Shown one piece after another: positions 1 through 12,551 of a DNA stretch of 64,000 bases. This stretch comes from Pythium myriotylum. Its lineage: Eukaryota > Oomycota > Peronosporomycetes > Pythiales > Pythiaceae. Each line of letters starts with the position of its first letter. The stretch's first letter is position 1. The notes below the pieces were generated by a model. That model ran no database searches. It had not been told where the DNA came from and was given only the letters and a program-made list of their open reading frames with translations. Both the position numbers and the translations under genes were made by a program. The stretch is taken from NCBI GenBank assembly GCA_023091665.1, contig JALJCQ010000007.1, positions 1,426,001-1,490,000 on the forward strand, read 5' to 3'.

Positions 1-3000
1 TGAAGATTCTCCGTCGAGGCTGAGTGCCATGAAGAAGATATGCTTCGGAAAAGGCGATCCGCGTGGTCAAAGGACCCACCCTAAGTAACAGTAGCTCAGT
101 ACAGATCTTAGTTAACAATCCTCCATGCAGCGACCGCCTCCTCACCTGAAGATCACGTGCGAGTTGAGAAAATGGCTCGAGGCGGATTAGATAATTGACT
201 ACGTAAGCAGAGCATGAATAATGCGTTCCATAGTGGAATGCTGGAGAGTCCATTGGACTATGGGCTGCGTCGCAGTTCATGGCTGCAAAACGTTCTCGAA
301 ACAAAGTAGCCCGATTTCCACCAATCGCACCCATCGGCTTAGAGAGGTCTCGGTATATTCCTGAATTTCCGAAGTCCAGAAATTGGCTTGAGTAATCGAC
401 AAGAACCCACGGGAAAACCGGATACTGGGTGATATCGTTGAAACTTCGTCCAGCAAGGGTGTTGAGATTAATCAGGTACTCGAAGTTCGAGATACCACCC
501 TTTAGCCAACGTTTTGTTAGTGCTTGTCGAATTCGCTTGACCGACAGAGACAATGCACTTGAACGGAGAAGTGGGTTCCAAAATATACTGTTCACAATGG
601 GCATTTGGAAGAGAAGCTTCACTATCTCTTCTCTGTCGGAGAAAGAGTCGTAATGCATGAAAAACGTGGAGCCAGATGTATCAAAGAATTCGATGCCGAC
701 AGGCCGCAGCTGATACTTCATCCGGTAAAATTGCTTCACGTCTGTGTATCTGATCGACCACCTGTCGCCCGGGACTGCGCCGATGTTCAGGGAAAAATCC
801 TTCATGCGATTTACCGTCTCGGAAGAGGAACTGAGTCGTACAATGGTGTAAAGAGTAGACCCCGACTGCTTGGATCCCGGAATCGAGAGCCCAATGTCTG
901 CAAATGTGTCACGAATAACGTCTTTTGCCTTCTTTTTCCCACTCTGGGCTTTTGTTGGAGACCCCGAGTTGAGAGTATTGATTGACACTGGCAAGGAATC
1001 TCCGGACAGACCACTAGAGGAGTCCCCATATACTTTTGTGTATCCACCGACGAAGTAAACTGCAGATTTGCACACCAAGAAGACGCCAACAATCTTGGAC
1101 ATACCAACGACATATGCACCATTAAAGGATCGAAGAGGTGGATAGTCGCCACGCATGAGGAAGCGAGCAATACCTCCGTAAACGTAGTCCAATGATGTAT
1201 CAAATAAAGCATCACTTTCGCTTGTGAGTTTTTGGTCTTCCCCCTCAGTGGTTTGGCCCTTGGCATCACTTTCTGGGGTTTTGATGGGACCAATTTTACT
1301 AGACTGGAGAGCGATCTCTCTAGACGCATTGTTACTTTCATCTTCCGATGATGAATCTTCGGAATCGCAGATACGAGATTTCGCTGAGGATTTGTCGGCT
1401 GTCATACCTTCATCGTCGTCTTGATCTGAATCGTTCGTTTCCTCTGTGGGGAAAAGCACACTCATTTGCGACTTAGTGGTTGCTACGTTTAACGTAGCTC
1501 GCATGGCCTCAAAATCTGCCAGGTCAAAAATGGTTGACTTGACATGGCTCGACCCGAAAGAATCTCTTGCAGATGCGATGACCTGTGCAATTCCGTGTGC
1601 GACAGCATCCGACACATCTAATCCTGAAGACTTATCGCCTTCAAGATAGACGCTGTAGATTCTGGTGGCGATTGCCGTCACATAATCTGAGCAATCAGAT
1701 CGCTCCATTACATCTAAAGTCAACCAGGTCAGGTGGCCTGGTACTCCCCAGAGAGAGTCAGTTCTGAACTTACCTTTAAGTAACGCCTTCACACGATCCA
1801 CATTGCAGTCAGCAGCTATCTCATTCAAAATACGCAAATCGATCTCTGCACAGATGTCACTCGTTTCGAGCAGCTTGGATCGCTTGAAAATGTACTCTCG
1901 AAACGCTTCGACAGACTGATGAAACTCCAACTTAACTTGCAATGGATCCTGACTTGCAAGTTCGGTGCCTTGTGACTGATCTGAGCTAGTTTGGGTATCA
2001 GAAACCTCCACCGCGATTGCAACTCTCTTTATAAGCCGTAGACGCATCCGTACTGGCCCCTCGGTGAAATCGAGCCGATAAAGGCAATCATTGCGCTGGA
2101 AGATACTTCTTTGCACATAGAATGGCTCTTTAGACAATTCTCCACGATGGCTTCCCGAGTGTGCTCGACTCGCGCCAGTGGCGTCATCCGAAGTGCGGAC
2201 AGCCCAAATCGCTCGAGTGTTCTGAAGTTCGGATGACATCCTTAGCCAACGTAAAGTTGCATCAGTCATTTCCTCTACCGCACACTCTTTTAAGTTCGCT
2301 AACTTCAACAACGCTTTGCGCACCGCAACCCAACAAGCTCTGTCATCCTGCGAAGCACTGAGTGTGCAGTTTGGTGTAGCGAAGTATCCATGCTGTTCGG
2401 CTCTTATTCGTTGTTGGTATTCATGCCGCGCGTAGTCAAGATCGAGGTCAACTGGAGTTGTGGATCTGTTGCCTGTAATACTGGAATTCACCTTGCGAAC
2501 AACTTGACACGATTGCAACACATCGATCATGTGATCCAGAATGGGCTCTGTCCTTGTTAGGATCAGCTCTTTGAGGAAGTCATAGTTATCTGTAAGCCAG
2601 ATATGGAACTGCAACCAGCTTTCATGACTCCCAGAAAGCTCTCCACTCCTTACCCTGGATAATTCAACATCGGTTGACGTTCGAGGTAGAGTAATCTTGA
2701 GCAGCCGGTCAAACCCCCCGTGAAATACATCGATCATTTCTTTTTTGCTGGATGACATATTCTGGAGAAGTGAAACCTTCGGTTCGACAACCAAGAGCTC
2801 CTTTAGTACACCCATGCGCTGCTGAAACAAAAACTGCCACATCGATATCGAGGCGTATCGTACACGTTCCAGATCATCAACAAGCCAACGCAGTAATTCA
2901 GCAGCAAGGGAGAGGAGAAAACTACGGTCAGACTCAGCACCAATGCCGAACTCCTTGTGGAAAGCAGAAACGGTTAAACTTTTCATCTTACTGAGATGAG

Positions 3001-6000
3001 CATTCAGGCCACGAGAATTGGCGGGTGCATTCGCAGTCATCACACTTTCCATGTCCGTGGACGAAGCGTGATGATGCCCTCCGCCGCATACAATGACACC
3101 GGCGACTTTGTTTTGTTGGACGAAGTAGTGCTTCGAGTGCAAGAGGCAGTCAAGCAGCCGGGCCGACGGAGACGCTGTTGTGTGGACTCCAGTCAATTCG
3201 CTAAGAAGTATAGCCTGCGCACTATACACAAAACATCCGTAGAAAAACTGTTGATCATCCGGGCCTACAACTTGGCCAATGTGTGGCTCGCCACACATGC
3301 GGATGATGCTGAGAATAAAAACGAGGACATCTGTTCCAAAACACTCCGGGTTTGCACTTCCAGTTTCTGATCCACGAGAAGATTTGGCATCCTCTCTGCT
3401 AAACACCTGGTGTTTGGTTTGATCCACAAAATATCTGGAAAGCGCCACACTCATAGTTGCAAGGTTCTTGAGCACAAGTGCAGAACAGTTATCCGAAAGT
3501 GCTCTCGTGTGTTTGACAACGTGAAGCATCACAGACAGCCAACAACGTTGGCCGTCACTTACTGTGCGAGCTGGAACCTTTTGTACTTCGTCATCCATAA
3601 ACTCGAGTAGAAACATGATATTCATCGAAAAGTCGTTGGTCTCAAAGAGACTTCTCGTGATAAACACCTTCAGAAGTTCGAGGCATGCGGACACATGGCT
3701 GCTCTTGGACGAACTACCAGAACGGGATGCCAAGATTGCGTTCACTTCAGCTATAAATCCACTAGACAAGACTTCTTGAGATGTGGCAGATCTGGAATGC
3801 GTATCGTCAATACAGAGCAACTCGATCGAGTGCTCGAAACTGGAAATATGAAGGAGACACCGTCCAACCAGTTGCAGAAACAGAAAGCTTGTATGGCGTA
3901 CCGTTCCGAAAAATCCTTCATTTAATTCCATCATGAACGATAACTGGTTGAGGACCGCCGCAGTTACCTTCATCGCTATTTTATCTTTCACATGGTAGTT
4001 TTCTAAGAGCATTGATCCCAGAAGTTCCCATACGTACTCTAAGTGGCGATGCTGTTTTGGATGCTCAAATCCTCTGGGGGAAGGCAGAGTGAAACGCGAG
4101 ATGGCATCTGGATTGACCACTGGATCGTGATATTTTGTTTCACGAATTGGTGTGTTTGAAATGATTGCGAGGATAGGCGTGTAAAAGTCACAATCTGAAC
4201 TGTACGGCCGGAGAACGCACTTAAAAGTATCAAGAAGTGTTCCTGTATGGAACAAATGCTGAGAAAACCGATCGAACCTCTGGGCCAGGGACAGCAAAAT
4301 ACGAGTCGCCAGAAGGGCTTCAAGTTTCGCGAGCTTCCCCCGCTCAGTGCAACGGATGATTTCGCACAATACAATGTCAATACTGCTGCCACTTGAATCT
4401 CGGCATTGCGAGATATGCCCAGACGTAGGTGATGTTAGTGAGTACAATGGGCCATCCGGACGATCCTTCTTTCTCTTTGTAGCGTACGGGGTACTGGCGA
4501 AAAAAACCGAGTTGGCCATTGTCATCGCAAACGGTTCAACATCATCATTCCGAGGTCTGTGGACAGCTTTTTCACCCCAGACGGCGGTGTTATTGGGAGC
4601 TAGTGCATCTGCTTTCTCAGTTTCATCGAGGAGAAACTGCAAAACCACAGCACAGAAGGGGTTACTTCCGTTCGAAACTGAATCTCCTAGTGACATTAGC
4701 AGTGTCTCTGCTATCGTCGTCACATCATACGGATGACTCTCTAGCTGAAGATACGTCGTGAGTAGACGTAATAGGCTTCTCAAGACTCGATTGTGCGAGT
4801 CCACCCCAAAATGCGGGAAGCAGGTCCGATAATTCATCGACGACACTGGGTCCAGAATGTTAGCGCCATCGCAAATTTCTGCAACGAAAGTTAGAATCCA
4901 CGATAATAGATTCGCTTGGCGAAGTTGCCGGGCGTTGAATATCGAATTTGGATTCTCGGGCTCAATCAGGGACTGAAGGTGATCCAACAACTGAACTTGA
5001 GCACTCCCCGAGAGCTGTTCTCGCAAATTCCAAGAGATGATGATGTATCTGAGAGCTTCATAATCCACTACTAGAGGCCACACAATCGTCTTGTTTGATG
5101 TCGTCGAAATCCTCGAACACAAACCCACGTTCCCACTGACACCTAAATGAACGACAGCTTCGAGAACTGATCCTTGCAGTAGATGTGATCTTTCGTGGAG
5201 CATACTCGCAACGAGGGCGTAGCCATTTATTTCTAAAAACGCAGCGAGGCAGGAAGGGTTTCTACGATTGCAACGAGAGAGCAGCTTGAGTGAGCATGTG
5301 AGCTCATGGTCTCTCCATGAGTTCTCAACCAATGGTAGCAAGAGCTGAGTTATCCCACCCACAGATGGGGCAACTTTAGCTATGTCGAGTGGAGTCGAAG
5401 GCTCGGTGCCAACGAAGTTGACGAGGGAGGCGTGGCGCCTTCCGTTGTTTGGGTCTTGTTGTTGAACCTCAAAACTGGTATTGACAGAGAACAAGATGTC
5501 ATCTTCTTCCAACTTGAAACTGCTGAATACTTGAAGAATCTCAATCCCAAATACGCTCATGGAGCATTCCTCGCTAACAAACACGCGGAAACCATCAGTG
5601 TTTTGTCGCTTATGTGTTTCCGACGAACGCCCCCCTCCATTGCTCTCGCTGGAATCTTCTTTTCTTGTCAGTATATCAGTAAACAAATTTCCAACCTGGG
5701 TATCTCCTGCGAATGGTGCTGACTCGTACCATTGGCGTCGAGCCGCTCTGCCGAGCTGAGTCAATTGAGCCCTTTTTGCAGCTCTAGCAACCTCAACGCG
5801 GCGCTTCGTAGCTCGATCAAGCAGGCTGGTGGCAATAGCTTCTGGCCAATCACCGATGGACTGATAGGCATGACCACCGAGCTGGCCACGAAATGTTGGG
5901 CCGAGCAAAAAGATGCACACCGCAGCTGTAATCGAGAAAACGTCTTCCACCAGCCACGCCGGACCGAGATGCCAGGGGAGAGCAGGGTATGCGCCACACA

Positions 6001-9000
6001 CTTGAATATCTTTCCCAACGAATGCCTGCATCGGCCCAGAAGATGGAGCAGAAGGATACATGAGCTTCTTTTTTGCTACTTCCGCCCCATCAATATAGAG
6101 GGTTATCTGGGAATTGCCCAGTGCAGATTTCTTGTGGCTCATAGCAATATGATGCCAATGCGCCATCTTCTCTTTAGACTCACCATCGCTGCAGGACTTC
6201 GATCCCGCTTCAGCACGAAGAAGATCGACGCTTACATTCTTGAATACAACTGTCGTTCGCTTCGTGGCCGGATTCACGTTCGACGATGGCATAGCTGACC
6301 CTGTATCCACGCGAAGACAGCCATTCGTTTGTTCAAAGTAAATGCGCGTGAAGCAACCTGACGCTTCAGCAGAATACACCGAAAGTAAGCATACAAATCC
6401 TTCCAACCGGAGAGGTTGTTGCAGAGATCCCGGAACGGCGTTTGGTTTGTCGGACTCTAAGCCAATGTCGCTTGCTTGCTCTCCCTCTGTGTTTGCCTTG
6501 ACTTGAGGAGTCAACCGGCTACTAATACTTTGCGCTTGCTGTAGTGCCCGGACCCACATTTCTACCTTCTCTGCGCCTGCGTCAGGGATCCTGACCACAT
6601 ACAATGATTCGCGACTCGAAACAAAGAACTCAAGCTCACTCTTCTGAGCGAGTGAAGTGACTGTCACAGTGAACTCGGGATTCGAACTACTTCGAGCAGT
6701 AGCATCTGATTCGAAGAACGACAACTCAGCGCCAACCAATATGCAGTACATTTCTTGGATTTCTGAATCATCTTCGTCAACCTTTACCATCAAAGGACCT
6801 TCACACAAAGCACTACACACTGCCGTTGTCGAATGAACACAATCCGCAGCTTCCGCTGTTTCATGAGAATGGACTCTGATCGGAGGGAACCGTATCCAAC
6901 AAGAGAAGCTGTACCCATTCGGTGGGGGCCATAAGCGCTCCGATTGATTCACGACGTGTACATAGCCTGACGTCATACCGGTCCGCACGTTTGTCCCAAC
7001 CATTGCTTGTCGCACAGACGAACCCTTCATTGTCATCGTAAGTAGGCGAAAGCCAATCTCTTCCATAAAGCGAGGATCTTGGCCAGCATCTGAGCAGATT
7101 GACGGCGTATTTCGAGGGTGAAAGCGATTTTCAAGCAACAGCGGCATACCCTGAGCGATTACACGAAGATATTCGCGGAGATGAAGTGTTGACAATTCCT
7201 CTCGAGATACCTCGATAATGAGTTGAACGAGATCATTTTGAGATGGACAAGTCATATCTCGAAGGAGATTGGTGATTCCAGGCTGTGCAAGCCACCTGAA
7301 TACCCCAGCGTCGACAAGACTAGCAACTTGCCTCTTGCTCGAGAATGTCAAATCGTCATTAGAAACAATCTTTGACAACAGTCGTTTCAGAGATTGCTGT
7401 CGTTGCGAAACAGACATGTGTGGAAGTAAATCAAATATGATTTCGACCGCATGGGGGTTCTTGATCTTGTCTCGTGGGGGCTCGAGGCCGGTAATAATCC
7501 CAAATATGCGACTCAATACCGATGGCCAATACTGCGTCCCCATGACACCCGATGTCAACAAACAGCTTGCAAGTGTTGAGAACCGGATACTGATGGTGAA
7601 GTAAGCAATACTTTGCTGGGTCTCTGTTCGTGTTGGATCCAATGTAACACACAGTATCTCAAGTATGGCATCGAAGACAGCGGCGTTCTCTTCGGCACTC
7701 GCACCGTTTAAATCCTGGAACGATGAAAGAATGGATAAAATCGTCTCGTGACCTTGACATGCCAACCATGCGTCCCAGAAGAGTTGGCTTCCGTGAGTCA
7801 TATGCCTGATAATGTTCAGGACATAGAGCTGCTGCTTTGGGACACCTTTCTTGCGTTGCAAAAGGTGAAGGAATCGTTCCAGGTCAGACTCGACACCAGA
7901 CTTGAGTATGCAGGAGAAGTCAGGATCGGCATGTTTTCCTTCGCGCGATAGGCTTGGCTTAGGTACTGCAGCTAGCTCGAAAAATATTGGCAACACAGGG
8001 GTCTTCTGGACGTCTTTGAAGTCTATCGACTCACTATGTAGCATCGTTTCCGCAAGCACATACAGACACTGGTGAACTTGCATGTCACGTAGTTCAACGG
8101 CCACTGTCGTATTGTCCTTGATCATGCAACATATCATTGTGCTCCAGATTTTCAGCCTTGACTTGAATACATTTACATATTGTTGCTGAAGAAAGGGATC
8201 AGATGAGTGTGCCGATACTGAGCTTGCAACTTTTAGCAAATGAGCATAGACGGCTCTGTCTAGAAAGCCAAACCGGTGGAGCTCGTCCCGATATTCTGAG
8301 ATGCCTGGTACTTGAATGATTTTTAAGACACATTCGCAAAGGAGTCCGGTGGTTACGTCCTCCGAATTCGAATTAGCTTTTGCGGTATCATTCCGAGACG
8401 TAGCAGCCGCCTCTACCAACTCGATTAAGTTGTTCACTTCTTTGGCTGATGATTCGATGAACTGGCTGCAAAGAACTGCGAGGACTTCAATTGGAAGGAG
8501 AGAACCTTGCCTCGCAGCCGCACATACGTACTCTGCAATTCTTAAGATGATTACTTGAGCATCAAAGTACTCAACAGCCGGCAATTTGGAAAGAATCATC
8601 GCAAGAGCTTGAGTTTTCTGTTCCAGACATATGAAGTTGTCGTACGCGCTTGTATAAACCTGCAAAACTGTTGTCAGCAGTTGAAGGAGGAGCTGCTCTA
8701 AGCTGATTCTCGTTGTAAGCTGTGTCGTGCATTTCAAATCACTGATACATTCGAGAACGAGGTCTCTCATCGACAAAAATACCCCAACATTCCTTGCCCC
8801 GCATGTTATCACCGTGGCCATGCTGCCATCCTCACCCCAGACTCCCGGAAATCCTGTGCCAAGAGGCAGCAAGAGTGTCACCAGGTAGATCAAAGTAGGA
8901 ACGTCGGATTCTGCTGCGCGCTTGATGCAGGCCAACAGTAAACTGTAACCACCAGATGACTGGAACTCACCGAGCAAAACTAGAGAGTGTCGGCATGTCT

Positions 9001-10402
9001 TCTGCAACACGTAGACTAGAGACTTGAACCCGGGTGTGGGATTGTAGCCCCCTGTGAGGCCGTACTTAAACATTCTTACGACATCTTCACATTCCGCTGC
9101 GCTCAGGTCCTCCCGATTCGAAAGCGCGGACTTCCGAGTCTCATTCAATTCGGGCTCAAGAGGAAGACTTAGACCCAGCGCGTCTGTGACAGCAGCAGCA
9201 ATGGGTTCTCTAACAAGCGAGCGCGGGTCACACGTGTGGGACTTCGTTACTGTCTCGAGAGCTTTCAGAGCCATTTCTGCGGTTTCAGGGGACGCAATTG
9301 GTGCTTCACTATAACGCGCGATAGACCGAACTGTTCGCCCAACAATCTTGCAATCATTCAGATACCAGACCAGTCCCGCATTAAAGTTTTTGTCGGGAAT
9401 TGACGCGAGAACTTGACTTGACATGTCTCGAAGGTATAGCGCACTCGCTGGATAGTCTTCAGCCGTCAACTGAATGATGTTTGGGATCTCGCAACGAAAA
9501 TGCTCCATAAGAGATGAGTTCGATGCTATCGCTTGCACGCATGTCATTAAGAAATGGATTGAGCGTTCTAGTTCAGCTGGAGTGATTGATGGAGCCCGAA
9601 GTCCGGGCAAAATCTCTTTGGACACGTGGGGTAGACACGCGTGGAGCCTTTGGAGTTCGTTCGTGATGATGTATATCCTCACTTTATCGACGAAGTCGAG
9701 AACAAGTGAAGGTAGCGAGGATTGTTCGCACAAAGTGGCGCCACTCTCCGAGGCGAAATAACTCTGAAGGATCATGAGAGGCGACTCTCCTCCTTATTGC
9801 AGCATCACAAAGATATGAAAAGTCTAGGCGACTCAAGCTGCCACAAAACGTACTCACCTTTCTCTAGAAGTTTGTCTGCAGCGAGATTGATGAAGCCGCA
9901 GAGATGAGTGAACTCATCTTGAAACTCTCGCTCTTCAATCATTCTAGTTATGCTGGACAAAGCATTTCTTGAGCCGCCGCTCTAGAAAATGCAACGTCAA
10001 AGAGACGCGACTCACACATCCTTGGTCTTCGCAGCAATCTCTCGTGTTAACATGTCTAGATTCTGGGTAAAGACCTGGATCACGTCAAGCCCAGGTCATT
10101 CCGTCTCGTTCTTTCCCCAGGGTGTTCGGTTTTGCGTGGCCAACCTTTGCGGGCACGGACACAGAGGCAGTGGTCTGCTGCTGCAGCGACGCCAGACCTC
10201 TCGCGCTGTTCGGGGAGTGGAAGAATGTGTCCCAGCTGCTTCGCGGACCAGTCTTGTAGGCACGATCCTTAGTAGGAGGACTGACTCCCCGGCGAGCACC
10301 GGCGGCATCGGCGACCGCCGCTAGCTGTGGCGAGAGCGAGGCGGTAGGGGGAGTTGCCGGGTCCTTCTGCTTCTGGAAAATTCCCCCGAGCAGCTTCTTC
10401 AT
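1..10402 (-). CDS. BEACH-family protein (neurobeachin/LYST/ALFY type), 3' end outside the window
   Basis: Large scaffold of the BEACH family, whose members act in vesicle traffic, lysosome biogenesis and autophagy. Exons read as 10402-10145, 10074-10018, 9981-9858, 9792-146 and 80-<1, giving about 3390 residues in the window; one exon is 9.6 kb. The N-terminus starts MKKLLGGIFQKQ; the only in-frame upstream start-like codon is GTG. A ConA/LamG-like domain lies near 6960-5900 (motif WPPPNGYSFSCWIRF). A PH-BEACH domain lies near 1140-560 (RWSIRYTDVKQFYRMKYQL). The BEACH domain begins near 545, with LINLNTLAGRSFND, FPWVLVDYSSQFLDF, FHYGTHYS and, after the intron at 81-145, GGSFDHADRLF. The rest of BEACH and any WD40 repeats lie to the left. 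The middle is probably armadillo-like helices (inference). The subfamily is unsettled; the lectin-like domain suits neurobeachin or ALFY types. The first two introns (70 and 36 nt) are the least certain part. I scanned much but not every line for in-frame stops. Confidence 0.9.
81..145 (-). other. GT-AG intron inside the BEACH domain
   Basis: A 65-nt intron reading CAG|GTGAGG at the donor and TTACTTAG|GG at the acceptor on the minus strand. Removing it joins EPFSQLARDLQ to GGSFDHADRLF in phase 0. This is the expected continuous BEACH sequence, whereas reading through meets stops in frame. Confidence 0.85.
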
Positions 10403-10549
10403 GAGCACGAGATCCACACCGCATGAACGGCCATCGAGGAGGTGGGTTATTCGCGATGCCTGGTGCCTCTTCGAGAAAGTTAACTCTCGGGTTTAGGAGG
10501 ATGCAACGGGTACACTTCAAACAGAGCGTGTAACCAGGTCATTTCGCGC
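10403..10549. promoter_or_regulatory. Shared upstream region of divergent genes
   Basis: Only 147 bp separates the start codons of the BEACH gene (leftward) and the dehydrogenase-like gene (rightward), so both promoters must lie here or overlap the coding sequences. TCATTTC, at 10540-10546 just before the rightward ATG, resembles the oomycete initiator consensus (YTCAYTYY), but it is so close to the ATG that it may be chance. Confidence 0.4.
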
Positions 10550-11125
10550 ATGGATGGATCCGATCAGCCCGTCTCCATGTCGTTCTCTCCAACGACTGAC
10601 CGCGCACGGACGAGCTCCCTTCTCTCTCAAGAGGCGGCTGATGCGATCCGCACCGCGAACATCATCACCACGCAGCGTCTGGAGGCGATTGCAGTGTGCT
10701 CATGTCCAGGAACGATGACGACGGCGAAGCATCTCATCCAATATCTTCTCGCCGAAGAAAATTGCCCCAACATCACCATGATCCTCTTCGGAGCCCATAC
10801 GAAAGCAGCGGTTGATGAATGGAAGACATTCCCGAACGTAGTGCTCCGTGCTGCTGGCCCTGAGGATGACACTTGCGGTGACGGTTGTGTCGACCTTTGC
10901 TGCACAGAAGAATCGTTGGCGTTCGCGACGCGCTACACGGAGCCACTTGGAACGCTTGTGCTTCTCCCGACAGCTGCCAGCCATGGAGTCGAGCTGCTTC
11001 CCGTGGACCTGAATGCCGTTGTCATCAACGAACTCCGAGTCATCACTGTGGGGAGTTATGAAGACGAAGTGACCAAGACTGTGGACCCCCTCTCGACGCG
11101 ACCAACATCTAGTCTGCTGGCTTAA
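10550..11125 (+). CDS. Small protein resembling the cofactor-binding half of a medium-chain dehydrogenase
   Basis: A single open frame of 191 residues. The middle and end resemble the Rossmann half of zinc-type medium-chain alcohol/polyol dehydrogenases. The pattern is VDLCCTEESLAFATRY (compare the family's D-x-x-G/T-x-x-x-x-L), then LGTLVLLP, then VDLNAVVINELRVITVGS, which parallels the family's LDL..iv..Elrv.GS. The N-terminal GroES-like catalytic half, with its zinc ligands and active-site Cys/His, is absent, and so is the family's usual C-terminal stretch. The usual GxGxxG loop is not recognisable. It may be a decayed gene, a stand-alone non-catalytic domain, or a gene with unrecognised exons. 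A frame-compatible intron of about 65 nt (GTGGGG...CATCTAG, about 11046-11110) would change the C-terminus. The function is not established; the family assignment rests on motif resemblance only. Confidence 0.45.
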   Translation: MDGSDQPVSMSFSPTTDRARTSSLLSQEAADAIRTANIITTQRLEAIAVCSCPGTMTTAKHLIQYLLAEENCPNITMILFGAHTKAAVDEWKTFPNVVLRAAGPEDDTCGDGCVDLCCTEESLAFATRYTEPLGTLVLLPTAASHGVELLPVDLNAVVINELRVITVGSYEDEVTKTVDPLSTRPTSSLLA

Positions 11126-11482
11126 TCCGCGACTGCTCTGTAGTGGGAAGTTCGCGAGGTGCGAGCATGTGCACGTTTTGACTATTTTTCTCATCTCAGC
11201 AAGCATTTCGAAATCCTCGATTTCCCGCCACTTTCGTGTAGTTTACTCTATGTAACTTACTGTTCCAAAAGAACTGAAACCTAACTGAAAGTTACCCATC
11301 TTCGCCTTTTTTTACGAGCCGTTTTTTACGCGAGTAAAAAAGATGCGCCTCGTTTCTCGTCACCACCCGCTTGTTCTTCGAAATGTTCCCCCCCTGTGCA
11401 CGAAAGCTTCGTCCTCGGAAAACAAACGCGGGCGACATTCTCGATAAAATACAGCGCAAGGAAAGAAAGCGAATATTACGTC
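11126..11482. promoter_or_regulatory. Intergenic region with a T-run palindrome
   Basis: 357 bp between the dehydrogenase-like gene and the BED-RraA gene, with no convincing reading frame. The main feature is a perfect inverted repeat with arms TTTTTTAC (11322-11329) and GTAAAAAA (11334-11341) around a GCGA spacer. It is preceded at about 11307-11316 by a second TTTTTTTACG copy. It lies about 140 bp upstream of the BED-RraA start, so it could be a promoter element or the terminator/polyadenylation area of the upstream gene. Confidence 0.35.
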
Positions 11483-12551
11483 ATGGGTCGCAAGCCGAGC
11501 AACGTCTATGACTACTTCAACCGCCTGGAGCCGCTCGACGGCAAGGGGCTCGTGCGCTACGAGTGCAAGAAGTGCCAGAAGCAGTATGCGTCGAACGCGA
11601 CGCGGCTGGCCGAGCACCTGAAGCAGACGGGGTGCAGCCCGACGTTCCAGAGCAACCAGCGCACGGCGGCCGCGGTGCCGAGCGTGCCGGCCATGGCCGC
11701 GGCCGCCGTCTCCGCCGCCACTCTAGCAGTCTCGGGAGCTGCTGGTGCGTACGCCGCTCAGAATCCTCATGTGCTCACGGGGCTCAAAAAGGCTGATCAT
11801 CTCATCACAGGTATGCTGGATGCGGAGATCTCGCTCGAGCCCGACCTCCTGCTGCGCCTCGCCAAGCTCTCCACCTGCGCCATCGCCGACGCGCTCGCGC
11901 AGATGAAGATCCAGGGACACCTCGTCGACGTCGACCTCGTGCGCGGCTTCGACAACCCTCTCGCCGTCAACATCTGCGGCCCGGCGCTGACCGTCAAAGT
12001 CATGCCTTCCAACGGCCCGACGGTCAAGAAGCTCCCGTTCAACTACGTGGACACGTCGGAGATGGGCCAGGTGATTGTCATCAGCGCGCCGGAAGGGTCC
12101 ACTACGGCGGTGTTTGGCGGGCTCCTGGCGACGGCGGCCAAGGCGCGCAGCGTCGCTGGTGTCGTGACCGACGGGCGCGTGCGAGATGTGCAGGAGCTGT
12201 CCTCTCTGGGCTTCCCGGCTTTCTCAAAAGGCACCTCGGTCCACGGGCAGCGCGGCGCCACGACTGTCGTCGACGTCGGGTGCCCGATCACCGTCGCGGG
12301 CTGCGTCGTGCGCAATGCCGACATCATCCGAGGTGATCTCAACGGCGTGATCGTCATCCCAGCTGAGCGCGCGAACGACGTCGCGCTGAAGGCCGAGCTG
12401 ATCGAGGAGCAAGACACCAAGATCGCGGACGCCGTGCAACAAGGTGAGCCTTTGGAGCGCTCATTTCAACGCTTTCGATCAAAGGGCGTCTGACATGAGG
12501 CTTTCAGCCAAGACCGCTTCGACCTTTAATGAGATTTGGCAAGACATCTGA
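11483..12551 (+). CDS. BED-type zinc finger fused to an RraA-like (HMG/CHA aldolase fold) domain
   Basis: Exons 11483-12443 and 12508-12551; 334 residues. The start chosen is the ATG of MGRKPSNVYDYFNRL, because the frame upstream has only GTG. Residues about 1-50 form a BED-like finger: YECKKCQKQY, then H and C in RLAEHLKQTGC. A low-complexity Ala/Val linker follows. From about residue 115 comes an RraA-like fold with CGPALTVKV, the Gly-rich FGGLLATAAKA and the signature VVTDGRVRDVQEL. In class II HMG/CHA aldolases the R and D of this signature contact pyruvate and the divalent metal (family knowledge). The C-terminal NADIIRGDLNGVIVIP is also typical. The 64-nt intron (AAG|GTGAGCC...CTTTCAG) restores a normal C-terminus ending FNEIWQDI. 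Bacterial RraA homologues are aldolases or RNase E inhibitors; here the DNA-binding-type finger suggests a nuclear or regulatory use (inference). Confidence 0.85.

Noticed and set aside
429..9907. Many short plus-strand open frames across the first 10 kb
   Set aside because: They are shadows of the 9.6-kb minus-strand BEACH exon, whose translation carries clear LamG, PH-BEACH and BEACH motifs.
11483..12551. Bacterial contamination or recent transfer for the RraA-like gene
   Set aside because: The gene has a phase-consistent spliceosomal intron and a BED finger, so it is a resident nuclear gene; an ancient bacterial origin of the domain remains possible.
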